A DNA stretch of 64,000 nt, from contig NC_061794.1 of the NCBI RefSeq assembly GCF_021462225.1, positions 46,982,414 to 47,046,413 of the forward strand, written 5' to 3'. The notes beneath the pieces are model-generated. The model had not been told where the DNA came from and did not search any database. It worked only from the letters and a program-made list of their open reading frames with translations. Of the stretch, positions 24,510-37,400 are shown in pieces. Source of the stretch: Girardinichthys multiradiatus. Lineage: Eukaryota > Chordata > Actinopteri > Cyprinodontiformes > Goodeidae. Every line of letters begins with the position of its first letter. Position 1 is the first letter of the stretch. The translations under genes and the position numbers were made by a program.

Positions 24510-25100
24510 TTTTTTTGTCAAAGCACTGTTAGTCTTGCCATATATTCTTAGTGGGATTTAGGGGTGGACTTTGAATAGGCCAAATATGCTTTGACCTAAA
24601 CCATCCATTGTAGCTCTGGCTAGATGTTCAGGGTGGCTGTCCTGCTGGAAGGTGAACAACCACCCCAGTCTCAGGCCTTCTGCAGCCTCTAACACGTTTT
24701 CTTCCAGGATTGTCCTGGATTTAGCTCCATCCATCAACTCTGATCTGCTTTGTGTTCCTGCTGAAGAAAAAATAGAGAACTTTTTGATTTATCAGGTCTT
24801 TTTTACAAATGGCTTTCTATGAGTTGCTCCTCCATAGAGGCCACATTTGTGGAGTGAACAACTACTTCTTGACTTTGTTTCTGCTGATCGGCCTCTCAGG
24901 TGGACGTCTCTGTCATGATGGGTTGTCGTTTATGACCTGTCTGCTGTGCTCCTTGGTCTTCTTTATTTAGGGATATAAAAGTAAGGGGGCTGAACACAAG
25001 GCACGCCACACTTTTCAGATTTTTGTTTGTAAAGATTTTTGAAAACCTTTGATCATAACAAGGAAACGCATTAAAGTTTGAGGTTGTAATGTAAGACACG
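24510..25100 (-). mobile_element. Degraded Tdr-type Tc1 remnant
   Basis: Contains GTGGCTGTCCTGCTGGAAGG and GGATTGTCCTGGATTTAGC, homologous to 5380-5510. No frame or intact ends were found. Sequence just upstream (24300-24500) has no clear identity. Confidence 0.5.
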
Positions 25101-28100
25101 GTACCTATGAAGGATTTCTCTGTACATTAAAGCATATCATAAAGTTATATTAGCAAGCTGCAATATTTTTAATGACTAAAATAAAAAGAGTAAAATAATA
25201 TTATTTCAGAGAAAAACAAAACCCAGGATGGCCCCTCAGGCTCTACATCATCCTGTCATAACGCCCCGCCAGAGAAGATGTCCTGCTAGCCGTCATGGCT
25301 GAAAAACTGATTTACTGTGTTTGTTGTCAAACCAAACGTGGACCACAGAATTTAGCCTTGCTGTTCCTTTTAGTTTTGGACGAGGCTGGAGCTTGACAGT
25401 AGCAGAAACATTAAGTCCAGTGAGGAGAAGATGAACCCCTAAAAAGGCTCAGCTGTCAGGAGAAGCACTTGCTGCAGCTCATAAGGATAGGCTGTGACTA
25501 CTGCAGATGTCGGAGTTGGAACATGGTCTCAGACAACATCCACACAAAACATTTACAACTGATCCAAAGCAGCTTCATTCTGCCACTCCTTTTTCCTGCA
25601 GCTCCTGGTTCTTCATTCTAACCTCTGAACTTTCATGTCTTCTGCTCATCACCTGTCATCCTCCAACCACATTCCTCTAGATTCCTCCTCTGTTTTTTTG
25701 TTTTACTATTGTCTGTCTCTTCTCTGTTCATCATTGTCCTCTTCGTCATTATCTAGTTTAAGAGCTTTTGGCACCATCCTCGTTGTCCTCATCTATCCTG
25801 CTGTACTTCAGTCCATCTCATCATACTTTATTTAACCTCAAAGCCCTCCTCTTTTCCCCCTATTAACCATGTCTGTATTTGTAGTCATTCCTGCTCGTTT
25901 TACCATTTTCCTGCCTTGCTTTCCTGCTTGTCTTTGTCGTGTTTTCAGAATACTTTCACCTCCTCTTCTTCCTTCTCCTCCTTCTCCCTGCCATCCACCT
26001 TGTTCCTTGTTCCGGCCAACGCCCCCCCATCAGCACATTAGGAGCCGTGCTTTGGAGCTCGGCTTTTAGACGCAGCCATGATGTTGCTTCCTGCAGCCGC
26101 AGCATCAGCAGCATGTGCAGCCAGTGACCTGCAGAGACGCTTCTGAACGGTTGGCCGGCTCTGCTGCAGGTTTAGTTTTTTTTTTTTTTTTTGGCTCTGG
26201 CGCAGCTTTGCGACAGAAGACAGAGGGAGTAATTATTTTTAGCACTGCCAGGAATCTGTCGACAAAGCAGCCAATCTGATACAAATGATACTGAGAGAAA
26301 GACATCTGCAAAAAAGACACATTAACAGGTCGTCCTGTCTGTTTTTGTCTATTTTGCAAGTTGGACAAAATAATAGATATCAAATAATATGCTAAGGACA
26401 GAGTGAAAATCAGGTGAAAAGCAGGTGGTTTATTTCTGTAAAGTAACTATCTTAGTTGGGATGTGATGGCATGTGTAGTCCTATAGGATAATTACACTCC
26501 AGTGGATACATTTTCATGAAGAATATGTCATAGTGCGAGATGATCAATACTAACCCTCCAGGAGAGGGCCCATGTGTATTTCTTATTGTTCACGACAGAA
26601 AGCAAGTGAAGCACTCCACACCAAGGCAATGCAAGATTAGCTGCAAATGACAAAACATTTCCAGATGCTTCCTGGTGATCAATGGTAGCAGTGGAGTGGT
26701 GGACATATGGAGTCATGTGATTATTTGTTTGTGTCTACTAAACAATGTTAAAAACACCACCGGTTGTTCAAAAAGCGCCCTCTGGTGTTAGAACAATCAT
26801 ACATCATGTAATGTGGTGAGCAGTATATTTTCTGTATTACCTTTTGTTTTGCATAATGTTCAGAGTAATTTTTAAAAATCCTTGTTTTTGAGTCCAATGG
26901 TTTTTGAAGTGAGATACCATTAAATTTGGGATTTAATCCTTCTTTTAGTTTGACACCTGGCCTACAGGGGCACTGTTTAGTTACAACTGGAAGAACATGG
27001 AAAATGTTCTCGAATTTAAACAGAAGTTACCAGCAAACTAATTGTGTGTTGTTGTACCCGTCCGGTTCCCTCAGAACCTTCTCACCAACAGGCTCCAGGT
27101 CTAATTTATATCCTGTTTTGTAATGATGTGTTACCAGTTGTTCCTTCTCAGTTCCATTTTGTATGTATAAACAAACCTTGTCATACCGATCACTTCAGTT
27201 ATTGCGATTACCCATCCATCTTTTGTTGTAACTTATAACTATCCGTATGAATTATTCAGGTAAACGGTCATTAAAATGCTCAAATCTCTTACGCAGCATA
27301 AGTCAAACTCATGTATTATTAGCTGAAAACTAAACACAATTTCCTATAGTGTGAGCAGATTGTTGAAAATTATTGAAAATATCAAGGTACAGATTGGCGA
27401 GTCGTTGGTACAAAATGTTCATCTATTGCAAAGCCAAAACATCAAAAACAGCAAAGGACAGAAATAGTGAAGGTTTGAAATGACTGGCAGCAGCAGTTTG
27501 TTCTTTGTTTCGTTAATCTACAGAAGGTGGCTTTACAATCAGAAATGCATCTTTTTGGCATTTATGCAAAGTTGTTATTGATTAATTTTTTTTTTGCCAA
27601 TTTGATTCAGCATCATTGTGGATGCAACAAGCAGGTTTTTACTGACAAACAGATTTACAATTCTCATTGAGGTTTGACTGCAGACACATATTGAAGATAA
27701 TTGACTGTTTTGATCATCTGCTGATTGATTGCTGCCTCCATGGTGTCTTTTTTATTCATTAGTTTGATATGGTCTCCTGAGCAGAATCCCAAGGTGTAGT
27801 CAAGATGAGGAGGGTGTCTGGTTCAGGAACATCAGAGCCTTATCTGTATTTTATTCAGATTGTTTTGTTCTGTTGGCATCTAGAAAGCATGACCTGCTCT
27901 GCAGTCAGGATGAGAGGTCACAGGGTCAAACTCTGGATATATCTGCATTAATATCGGTATTGGCTGATGTTAGTCGCTGTTTAACATGTCAGTATCTGTC
28001 TCATAAGTAAAACTGGACCGGGATCTGGTATTTGTTTGGTCATCTGGGGATGGATGGAGGAATCGATGGATGGATGTGTTGTTGATCACCTTATGATTTG

Positions 28101-28291
28101 TTAAGTCTTAATTCTGTTAAGAAAAACATATAAAGGACAATTTATGTGTATTTTTGACTGTGAAGTTAGCATGTGATTTATATCTACTTCACAGTTTTCT
28201 GACAGGACTTCTGACAGAAACTTATCAACTTTATTCAGAATATAAAATACTAAGCCAGATTTGGAGAACTCTACACTGAACAGAGATTATA
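25101..28291. other. Intronic stretch without recognised features
   Basis: Contains a pyrimidine-rich block (25620-26000), a T-run at 26172-26190 and otherwise AT-rich unique-looking sequence. Some CTCC-rich parts may be old microsatellite. No gene was recognised. Confidence 0.5.
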
Positions 28292-29297
28292 GGGTAAGAA
28301 CGCTGTCAAAAACAATGTGTATGTAAAGACGAAAATGTGTGCATATTAGTCAATAGTTGTGCATAAGTAAAATCCAAAAGAGGTATTGTATATTTTCTCT
28401 ATAAGAATACAAAATAAAATGTTACAACTTCAAGAAATTACAAACATAAACTTCAAGTTTACAGTTGTGGTTTATTCTTTATGAATACAATATGCTATAA
28501 CAGTTTGTGAATACGATTTATTTTCTTTGAGAATACGAATTTACATCAACGACTTAGTGTCACGTGATCTCAGGCTGGTTAGTGGAGATTAATTAGTCGA
28601 TTCGCGTTGCGCATGCGCTGTCACACTCCTCACCGCCAGTAAACGTAGTGCCGGAATGGGAGGTAATTCAGTCTAAAAGGAATATTAGGAACAGAGGGGA
28701 GATAGGGGGGAAATCAAGAGTATTATAAATAAAGCATTGTTCTTATTTTTAACATAGAATATAGTTTGTGGAGTTATACAATGATGTACAGTAGGTGGCG
28801 CTATGCACCTCTGAATTTGTTGCGAACCGTCAGCAGAAGAAGAGAAGAAGAAGAAGCAGCAGCACTAGCGCCAAAAGAACGGACCAAGAAACTACGGTAC
28901 AAAGCCAGGTAATGTTAAAAAGTTTATATGCTCTTGGTCCGTCATTTACTGGCGGTGAGGAGTGTGACAGCGCATGTGCAACGTGAATCGACTAACTCTG
29001 TGCTCCACTAACCAGCCTGAGATCACGTGACACTAAGTCGTTGATGTAAATTTGTATTCTCAAAGAAAAGAAATCGTATTCACAAACTGTTATAGCATAT
29101 TGTATTCATAAAGAATAAACCACAACTGTAAACTTGAACTTTATGTTTGTAATTTCTTGAAGTTGTAACATTTTATTTTGTATTCTTACAGAGAAAATAT
29201 ACAAACCTCTTTTGGATTTTACTTATGCAGAACTATTGACTAATATGCACACATTTCCGTCTTTACATACATATTGTTTTTGACAGCGTTCTTACCC
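28292..29297. mobile_element. Foldback (long inverted repeat) element of about 1 kb
   Basis: The left arm 28292-28643 and right arm 28945-29297 are inverted copies of each other along their full ~350 bp, with only scattered differences. Both termini read GGGTAAGAACGCTGTC. The loop (28644-28944) contains CAGTAGGTGGCGCTATGCACC and an AGAAGAAG-rich stretch, wording I associate with dispersed fish repeats. The flanks show ATA on each side, so any target duplication is very short or uncertain. Each arm carries CACGTGA (28561 left; 29034 right). The left arm has TGCGCATGCGC at 28608-28618, the NRF1 consensus palindrome; in the right arm this reads GCGCATGTGCA, a CpG-decay change. It has no transposase and its family is unidentified. 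Confidence 0.85.
28608..28618. promoter_or_regulatory. NRF1-type palindrome inside the foldback element
   Basis: TGCGCATGCGC is the core NRF1 recognition sequence. It lies 41 bases after a CACGTG E-box at 28561-28566. Whether it is bound is unknown. Confidence 0.55.
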
Positions 29298-30109
29298 CAT
29301 AAGAGATGCATTAAAACAAAGTTTATCCTCTATAAATGTGTGAAACCAGATTAAACAATAAAGCGGCTTCTTACTTTTCTTGTTTTGTTAAAATCTGAAC
29401 TCGTCCACGTGAAGCCAACATCATCATATATGTTCTTTATAGCTGCGTGGATGCGGACACCCACAGCATGTGTCTTTATCTCTGTTGTTAAATGTGTTGC
29501 ATCTTTACATGAGATGCGGCTCATTGTTTAGTTGAAGTGGTGAAATGAGCGAGGTTAATGTCTGCTCTCGCCTCTCCATACTACAGGAAAGCAGAGGTCG
29601 TGTCCTCTCGCTGAAACCTGTTTTCATTCTCACATTCTTCTTCTGCAGAACATCCACTTCAATATTCATGGAGCAAACAGTCACCTTTACAGAGCATGTT
29701 TGTTATCCACAGGAAGTACTGTGGTTGCCATGGACACACTGATTGTGAGCTGCAGCATGATGGAAGCTGGACACCTCGCTTTTACTTTGACTTTTTATTG
29801 AAGCTCTGTCTTCTGTGCTCCTGGCTGTTTGCTTGTTGGGATCCAGAAGAAATTCAAACAATAGTTTTCAGGATCACTTCTTTTGATGTCGGCTCCCCTC
29901 TTCATTCTATTGGGATGTTTTTTTTTAAACAGGAAGCTCCAAAGCAGGATTTACTGGTTCCAGTCTGATATATCATTTTTTATCTGCCTGTACCAAAATG
30001 TTCTGATGCATAATGTTTTTATGTAAACTTTTGCAGTTGTTTTAACCCTGGAGTCCCGAAATAATAACTGCTTGTTCTTCCGTCTGCAGCAGTAACTTCC
30101 ATCAAGAGT

Positions 30110-30950
30110 CTGTGATCACTGGCTCCTCCACATCACTCTGGAGCAGCTTTGGTCCTGAATTGTTCTAATTCAGACACATTGGAGGCTTTTTGAGCATGAA
30201 GGGCCTGTTTAGGGTCATTTCATATTATTATAATCAGATTCAAATCTGGACTTTGAGTAGATCACTCCAGGTCCTGAAGAAGCAAAGCAGCTTCAGACCA
30301 TCATTCTGCCACCACCATGTTTGACCACCAGTAAAATGTTTTTCTGAAGTACTGGTAGCCAGACCCACACCCTCCAAATAGTTCCTCTTTGGTCTCCTCA
30401 GAACACAGAATATTTCCATAAAGTCTGGAGGATCGTTAAGATGTTTTTGGCAAATGTTAGCTGGGTATTATTGAACTTTCACTGATCCCTGTGTCTGTTT
30501 CGTGCTGTTGGGTCATGACCTCTGATCCTGAAGCAGTGAGGCGAGCAGAGCTTTAGATGTTGTTCTGGGTCCTTCTGTGACCTCCGGGATGAGTTGTTGA
30601 TGTAATTTTGGTAGATCAGCCACTCCTGGGAAGGTTCTCCACTGTTCCGTGTTTTCTCCGTTCATGGATCATGGTTCTCAGTGTGGTTCTCTGGAGTCCC
30701 AATGCCTTAGTCAGTGTCAGGGGCTTTATTTATTATCTATTCTTGATCCTTTAGGACATGTGTTGCTTTTAAAAATAATTTAGCCTACTTCGTGTTGTCA
30801 GTCAGATTCTATTTAAGGGGTTTTGTGATTCCACAGGTCTTCACTAATCAAGCCTGCCTGTGGTTGTCAACTACAGTTAATTCATAATTTGACAAGAAGA
30901 AAAATGATATTTTCACATGGGATCAGGTTGGTTTGGACAGCTGAAAACTC
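30110..30950 (-). mobile_element. Degraded Tc1-like transposon (family E, copy 2)
   Basis: Shares long antisense wording with 15640-16390, for example GAAGGTTCTCCACTGTTCCG and GTGGTTCTCTGGAGTCCC, plus the preceding CCACCACCATGTTTGACC. No coding frame survives. Confidence 0.62.
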
Positions 30951-32186
30951 TAATTGTTAAGGTTTCAAACTAAAATTAGTTTGAGAAAAAAAAGAAAATA
31001 CATTTGTGATCACAAATCTTTCTTGAAGGTGTTTTAAGTCTCGTTTTGATCGTCTTTATGGGGTTCCTTCGTTGCGAGAATCTGCAAATCACAGTTTTTA
31101 GCTGGATGTTGCAGATCTGACCACAAAATAAAAAATGAAGAACGTCCGGAGAAGATAGAAAATAAAATCAGGAAGTGATTCATGGTATCTCCAAAACTAA
31201 CAGCAGGATGTTTGATAAAGGTAGAACCAACAAATATTTGTGTTTTGTCCATGTTTCCACTTTCATAGTACTTTATTAAATAAGTAAATAATAAGTAAAG
31301 AAAGCTCTGAACATCCTAGAAGGTCTGCAACAGTTTTCCTGAGAACTCCTTAGTGCCTCAGACTTGTTTTAGTCTTGGTCCTCCCTCTTCTGCAGACAGA
31401 CCTTCAGAGACGTGAGTCATCCTGTTTCTGTGGGGTTCTGCACGGCTTCGATAGAGGGCCGATGTGAGCAGCCAGCTGGTGGGGACTGCAGCTTCTCGAC
31501 CTCCTAGAGCAGCTCTGCTGCACAGATGAGGCCGCCTCGCCGTTAAGATTTATGACGTCTGGTGTCAATTTGTTATGATTTGGATTATTTCTCCCTTGGT
31601 GATGGATTAATGCAGGTAAATGAGATCAGTGTCATGTGAAAAGACAGAAGTAAAACTCTGGACCTAAAAGAGAATGAAGGAAATCAGAGATCTTTGGAGG
31701 AGTAGAACTAAATCCAGAATCAGCTAAAATAAGGCACCAAGGACGTTCCAGACATTGTTCTGCTTCGTTTGTGCAGATTTCTCGGACCTGATGATGCTTC
31801 GTCTCTGTCAGAATTGTGATTGTTTCTGTGGAGCCTTGAATAAAAGCAAAGCCTCTCTGCTGCTGAATTATTTTTAGACTCACTAGCAGCATGGCTCGAG
31901 GGATGGCAGTGCCAGTCCGACTGAAACCAGCAGCAATTATTGGATGGATTTGCTCCTCAAGGATGCTGCGATAAACAATTCATTCACTAGAAATCTATTA
32001 TTTGTCCATTTTAATGTCAGTGTAAGGCGATAGATAAAGAAAACCAGCCAGAATGTGAGGAATGTTGGGTGTTTTGGCCAGAAATAATATGTTCATCGTC
32101 TTCGTCTTCATTCTGCTCCGTACTCGTCTGCATTCACCCGACAGAAATATCTCAGTTGAAACATTTATTCTTCAAATCTTCTATTA

Positions 32187-33440
32187 CAGGTACATCTAAA
32201 AATAATTGAAGATCATGAAAAAATGAAATATTTTTGCCAGAAAGTGAAATTCATGTATAGAATTATTACAGATGACGTAAAATATTTCAAGCTTTTATTT
32301 TGTATCGTTTTGATGATTCTGGCTTACAGTTAATGAAAACTCAAAATTCTGTGTCTCAGAAAATTTGAATATTGGCAATAAGTTACAGCATATCCAAAGA
32401 AAGTTGAATGGAAGGAAAAAGTGTGGTAGGAAAATGTACAACAGGGATAGCCGCAGTCTTGAGAGGATTGTCAAGCAAAATCCCTTCAAGAATTTAGGGG
32501 AGCTTCACAAGGAGTGGACTTAGGCTGGACTCGGTACATCAAGATCCGCTAGGCACAGATGGATCCTACACATGGGCTACAAGCTTCTTACCTGGGCTGA
32601 GGAAAACAGAACCAGACTGTTGCTCAGTGGTCAAAAGTCTTGTTTTCAGATGAAAGTTTATATTTGGAAATCAAGGTCCCAGAGTCTAGATGAAGAGTGG
32701 AGAGGCCCAGAATCCACGTTGCTCAAGTCCAGTGGGACGTTTCCAAGTTAGTGAAGATCTGGGGTACCATGACGTCTGGTTCTGCTCCACTGGGTTTTCT
32801 GAAGTTCACAGACAACACAGCCATCTACCAGGACATTTTAGAGAACTTCATGCTTTCTTTTACTGACAAGCTTTATGGAGATTCTGATTTCATTTTTCAC
32901 CAGAACTGGAACTGGCCCACACTGCCAATGGTACCAGAAGATGGTCCAATGACCATGGTGATACTTTAATTGAGTGACCAGCAAACTGGACTGGCCTGAA
33001 CCCTCATAGAGACTGTATGGTGTTCTGTCTAGAGGAAGATGAGAGACACCAGAACCAACAATGCAGATGATCCGAAGGCAGCTATCAAAGCAATCTGGAC
33101 TTCCTGATCATCTCGGCAGAACCAGAGGCTGATGGCAATGCCACATTGATGCAGTATTCATTACTAAAAGAAGCCCAGACCAAGTACTGAGTGCATAGAA
33201 ATGAACCAACTTTTAATCAGCCTGACATTTCTGTTTAAAATATTATTTTTAATTATATTATGTAATATTTTAATTTTCCAAGATGTTGAATTTTGGATTT
33301 TCATTCTCTGTGAGCCACAATCAAAACTACAAGAAATAAAGGCTTGAAGTATTTCAGTCTGTGTGTAATTAATCTGTATAATATGAGTTTCACTTTCTGA
33401 AATGAAATTTATTAGTTATTAAAACAATGTTGTAAAATTC
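32187..33440 (+). mobile_element. Degraded Tc1-like element (family C, copy 2)
   Basis: Starts after TA at 32185-32186 with CAGGTACATCTAAAAATAAT and ends in the inverted GTTTCACTTTCTGAAATG sequence. The + frame 32697-32969 retains the catalytic-domain part of a Tc1 transposase: KIWGTMTSGS (decayed VMVWGxxS), YQDILENFMLSFTDKLYGD and SDFIFHQN. The flanking frames are broken. It is the opposite orientation of copies at 8410-9376 and 45326-47265. Confidence 0.75.
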
Positions 33441-33582
33441 AGTTGAAATGACTTTTACAAACTGAACTTGTTAAAGTGTAAAACCAGTGGATTTTTCTGC
33501 TGCATACCTGGAATACAGCATCAATGACTTTAACCTTTTTCTACTCTAGCGTCTGTAGGACAATCAAATACATTTGTATAAA

Positions 33583-33616
33583 GTTTGTTACAATTCAACA
33601 GTAAATTGTAACAAAC
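33583..33616. repeat. 13 bp perfect inverted repeat, 8 nt loop
   Basis: GTTTGTTACAATT at 33583-33595 pairs exactly with AATTGTAACAAAC at 33604-33616. Small hairpin of unknown role. Confidence 0.85.
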
Positions 33617-36600
33617 ATTGAAAATAAACATTGGATGCCGGTTCCATGGCAGAGGTTGTGGGTTTTTGGGTCCAACAGAAAACAAAGGAATAAAATTTGA
33701 AACTGTAACCTCTGGACCTTAATACCAAACTGGACCACCTGCCCATGAGCTCATGGTCCTAATCATGCAGCTGCCAAGAAGCAGAATGAGGTCTGGGTTC
33801 CGGGATGAGTTTCCAGTTTGGGGTAAATAAAGGTGGGGCATCTTCAGGGCGGGCTAGCAGGTGACTGATGTAACAGTAAACGGTATATTTCTGTTCTAGC
33901 TGCATCCACGTGGAGATTTAAAAAGGACGATAAAACCAGTAGATTGGTATTAGATGTTTAACTACACAAGTAATCAAACATTGGATTGTTTATAATGGAT
34001 GTAAATAAAAAATAACAATTGAGGCAAAGCACCTTCAGTATAAAGAACCAGAACATCTGGTGAGGTTATCTTGCTTCATGTTCACTCTGAAGTAGCTGCT
34101 GGTGGTCATGCAGATGACTCCTCAGATTTGTGTTTGCTGTTTCATTATTAATGTTTTCTTTCTGCATATTGTGATGCAAGGATCAAAATGCCTTCCCTCA
34201 TCCAGTCAAACAGAACCTCTTCACAGGCAGCTTTCTGCGCACATCTACTCTAAAACACTTTATCTTTGCTCAGACATGCAGAATAAAACATAAGAGCGTG
34301 GCGTTTAACATTGAGCTTGTTTCATTGTTACCAAATTCAGCTTTGAAGAAATTAAATTTAAAAGAAATTTAGTATTTTTGCAGTTTTAGGGTCAGTAAAG
34401 CATCAGTGAGATTCCTGCTTCTGGAAAGTTGCTTTCAGATGAATCACATCAGCCACCATGAAATGAGTTGTTTGTATGAGGAGTTCTTTGTTTACTGTGA
34501 TGTAAATGCTGCAGATTAGAGAGGATTTTAAACCTAAACTGTTTACTTAGTGTGTTTGTCTGCAGGGCAGCTCTGTTTTCTTAAAGACCATAAAATATTG
34601 ATGCTTTGTTTGCAGAAAGTTGAACTGCAGAGAAAAAAACGAGCATAACATTTTGTCCATTTGAAATAAACTGTGTGCGTGTGAAGAGATCTGTTTATAA
34701 TCCAAAGAGGAACATTTGTTCTTTACCAAACTGGTGTGGACCTCTTCTAAAATCTCAAACCTGAGAGTTAATCTATGTTATATGTCAAGCTAAAATGGTA
34801 ACTTTTTAATGACCTTTTATTTCAAAGATAAATTATAATCGTTTCTATCTCTGCCTCTCACCTCCAGCTGTGCATCTATTTTCAGTCAGCAGATTATCTC
34901 CAACACAGCGAGAACATGCTGAACAGGATCTGTCATTCAGCAGCTTTTCAGCACTTAAAAACAGATGATTGATGTTTTCTTGCTGTTAAACTTAATGGAC
35001 GATGCCTTTTTAATTCGTCCTGTGTCGGCTGGCACCCTGCAGAGCAGCAAAGCATCTGCTCTCAGCTCCTGTGTGAAAGCTGCAATCCACAGGATGAAAC
35101 CAAAATCCGAGAAAAATATGGGCCAATAACTTGTAATTTCCCAACATTACCTGAGAACATTTGAAAGATCTTCTAGGAGGAAATGCTGGCATTTTTCAGG
35201 CAGGAGAAACATTATTGATCCAGTTGATAGGTCCAGGCTTTAATGGTCAAAATGTTGTTTGCTGGAGACCTTCTCTGGTCAGAACTTCCCATGAGCTCTG
35301 TCCTGTGGAAGGGAATATTGGAGAGGAATCTTGTTTTTATCACTCAGCATTACCAGATATTGCCAGATTACTGGTCACTGTACATTAGCCATCAAAGCTA
35401 ACCCATGCCTCTAGTACATGTTAGATTACCCCAAACACAATGATCCAATTAGAAAGTTTTACATAAATATGCAAACAGCTTTTACAGTGTCCATATACAG
35501 ATCTATCATGTGTCATCCCCTCTCCCTCTTCACCCTCTCACATCGCTGCTCACTCAGGACTAACTGTCCATTTTCATTTATACAATGCACTGACTGAGAG
35601 ATGACAAATCAGCCATAATGTCACAGCAGATTCTTGGCTCCAGCTCAAGTCATTGCAGCCATATTCATTTTTATGTTATTATGCTGCCAGTCCTCATCTG
35701 ACATGACCTGATGGCTTAAAGATTTAAGGAAGTGCTAGATAAATGCTAGAAATAAAATGTGATGCGAAAAGAAGGTGGAAAAAATGAGGGTTATCAGCTT
35801 CAGGGGGCCCAGGTAGGCTGGCAGTGAGTGATCTGGGCTCCAGAGGTGGCTGGAGCCGCTGCCGCTCATGTGGAAACAGGATGAGGGATAGCAAGCAGAA
35901 GGAACTCAGGATGTGTTGCTAGTTTGGAGCCAGAACCAGTCAGCACCAATAAAATCAAAAGGTTTGAGTGCAGTCTCTCTGGCAGTCTGGCTTTAAGAGG
36001 ATAAAAGCACCTTAAATGAGATCAGCTGGGATAGACAGGACATGATTTATTAACCTGGTACTGTGTACACAAACACAGTGGACATCCAACACAAGTGAAA
36101 ATTCACTAAGTTAAAACCAGATAGTTAATCTAAGCTGGTATTTAAGGTCCTCTTCACCATTATTGGCTCTCTTTTGCTGCCATTTCATTAATGTTTCTGC
36201 ATGATGGCATGTAAAAAAATCAACGCGGGATCATGAAAATGATGATGAGGTGGAGATAACGTGTAGTCGTTGTGGGAAGCAGATCGATGCCTCTGGGTTT
36301 AGTGCCATTTGGTGCTGCTCATTCACCGACCCATCGATACAGGAAACATTTACACTCGTGTGTAAACCGAGGCTTGGATGGGTTGTGTTTCACTAACCCA
36401 CATTTCCTCAAGAAGCTCCGTTGTACACTTTTGTGGAGCGCTGCATGCCTGCGGGGCAGAAGAGCAGGGAGGTTGCTGGTTCCAATCAGAAGCAATATGG
36501 CTTGGAAATGAGTCACAGTTGTTGAATCAATATTACACTTCAGATTACCGCTGCAGCTCTAAGAACAGGTAGCTCTGAGTAATGGGATGCTGGTAGATGT

Positions 36601-37375
36601 ACAGGTCCACTAACGTTTTTACATCCACTCATTTTGGGCATGAATGTTGTATTATTTTTGATTTTTAATGATTTATTTGAATCGTTCTTTCTTCAGGGAT
36701 GAATGATTATTTTACTGTCAAATTCAATGTTTTCTTTTCACACCTGTAGTTTGTTTGCTTTGGTCTGAATCAGTTGAGGAGTTTTTTAATCTGTAACTTT
36801 ATCCGGTGGTTCGGTTCCTTTTCAGTCATTCTGGCTTGATTTTTGACCACTCTCATTGGCAGAATTTAGTTTCTTTAAATTGATTGGTTCCATTCACAAA
36901 TGGAGACTTTAAAACATAGTGACTGACCAAGTTTCAACCATCTTGCTGTTGATGTGAGGGGACGTTGATGAATTTGGGGATTTGGGATCAACCCGCTTCT
37001 GTTTATCTGTTAGGTGTCCAACTACTATACTAATTGTTCGACTAATTGATCAACTAATTGTCCAATCTCAAAGTAGATGCCAGAGAATGTCGCATCCTCC
37101 AGAGCTTCAAAAATCCAACTGTCCATCATTAGCTGACCATTGAACATGTAGAAAGGCTTGAATAAATGTTCCTCACAGCCCTGGACCTCCTGCCTCTGGG
37201 AGCATAGTTTGGTTGCTGCATTCTCACGTGCACAAGTCTGTTTTTCATGTGCACAGCTACTGAGACTAATTAAATCACTGCAGATTTATGCACTCACAAG
37301 AGCACAGTGTGTGCAGGTGCTGAGCTCAATGGGTAATCACAGGACATTATTAATTACAGAAGACTGACACACTGA

Positions 37376-37400
37376 CCTTGTGTGTGAGTGACACACAAGG
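37376..37400. repeat. 10 bp perfect inverted repeat, 5 nt loop
   Basis: CCTTGTGTGT pairs with ACACACAAGG across GAGTG. It probably arose within a TG-rich stretch. Confidence 0.85.

Noticed and set aside
29720..29735. A second X-box-like string (GGTTGCCATGGA)
   Set aside because: One half-site only; too weak to report as regulatory.
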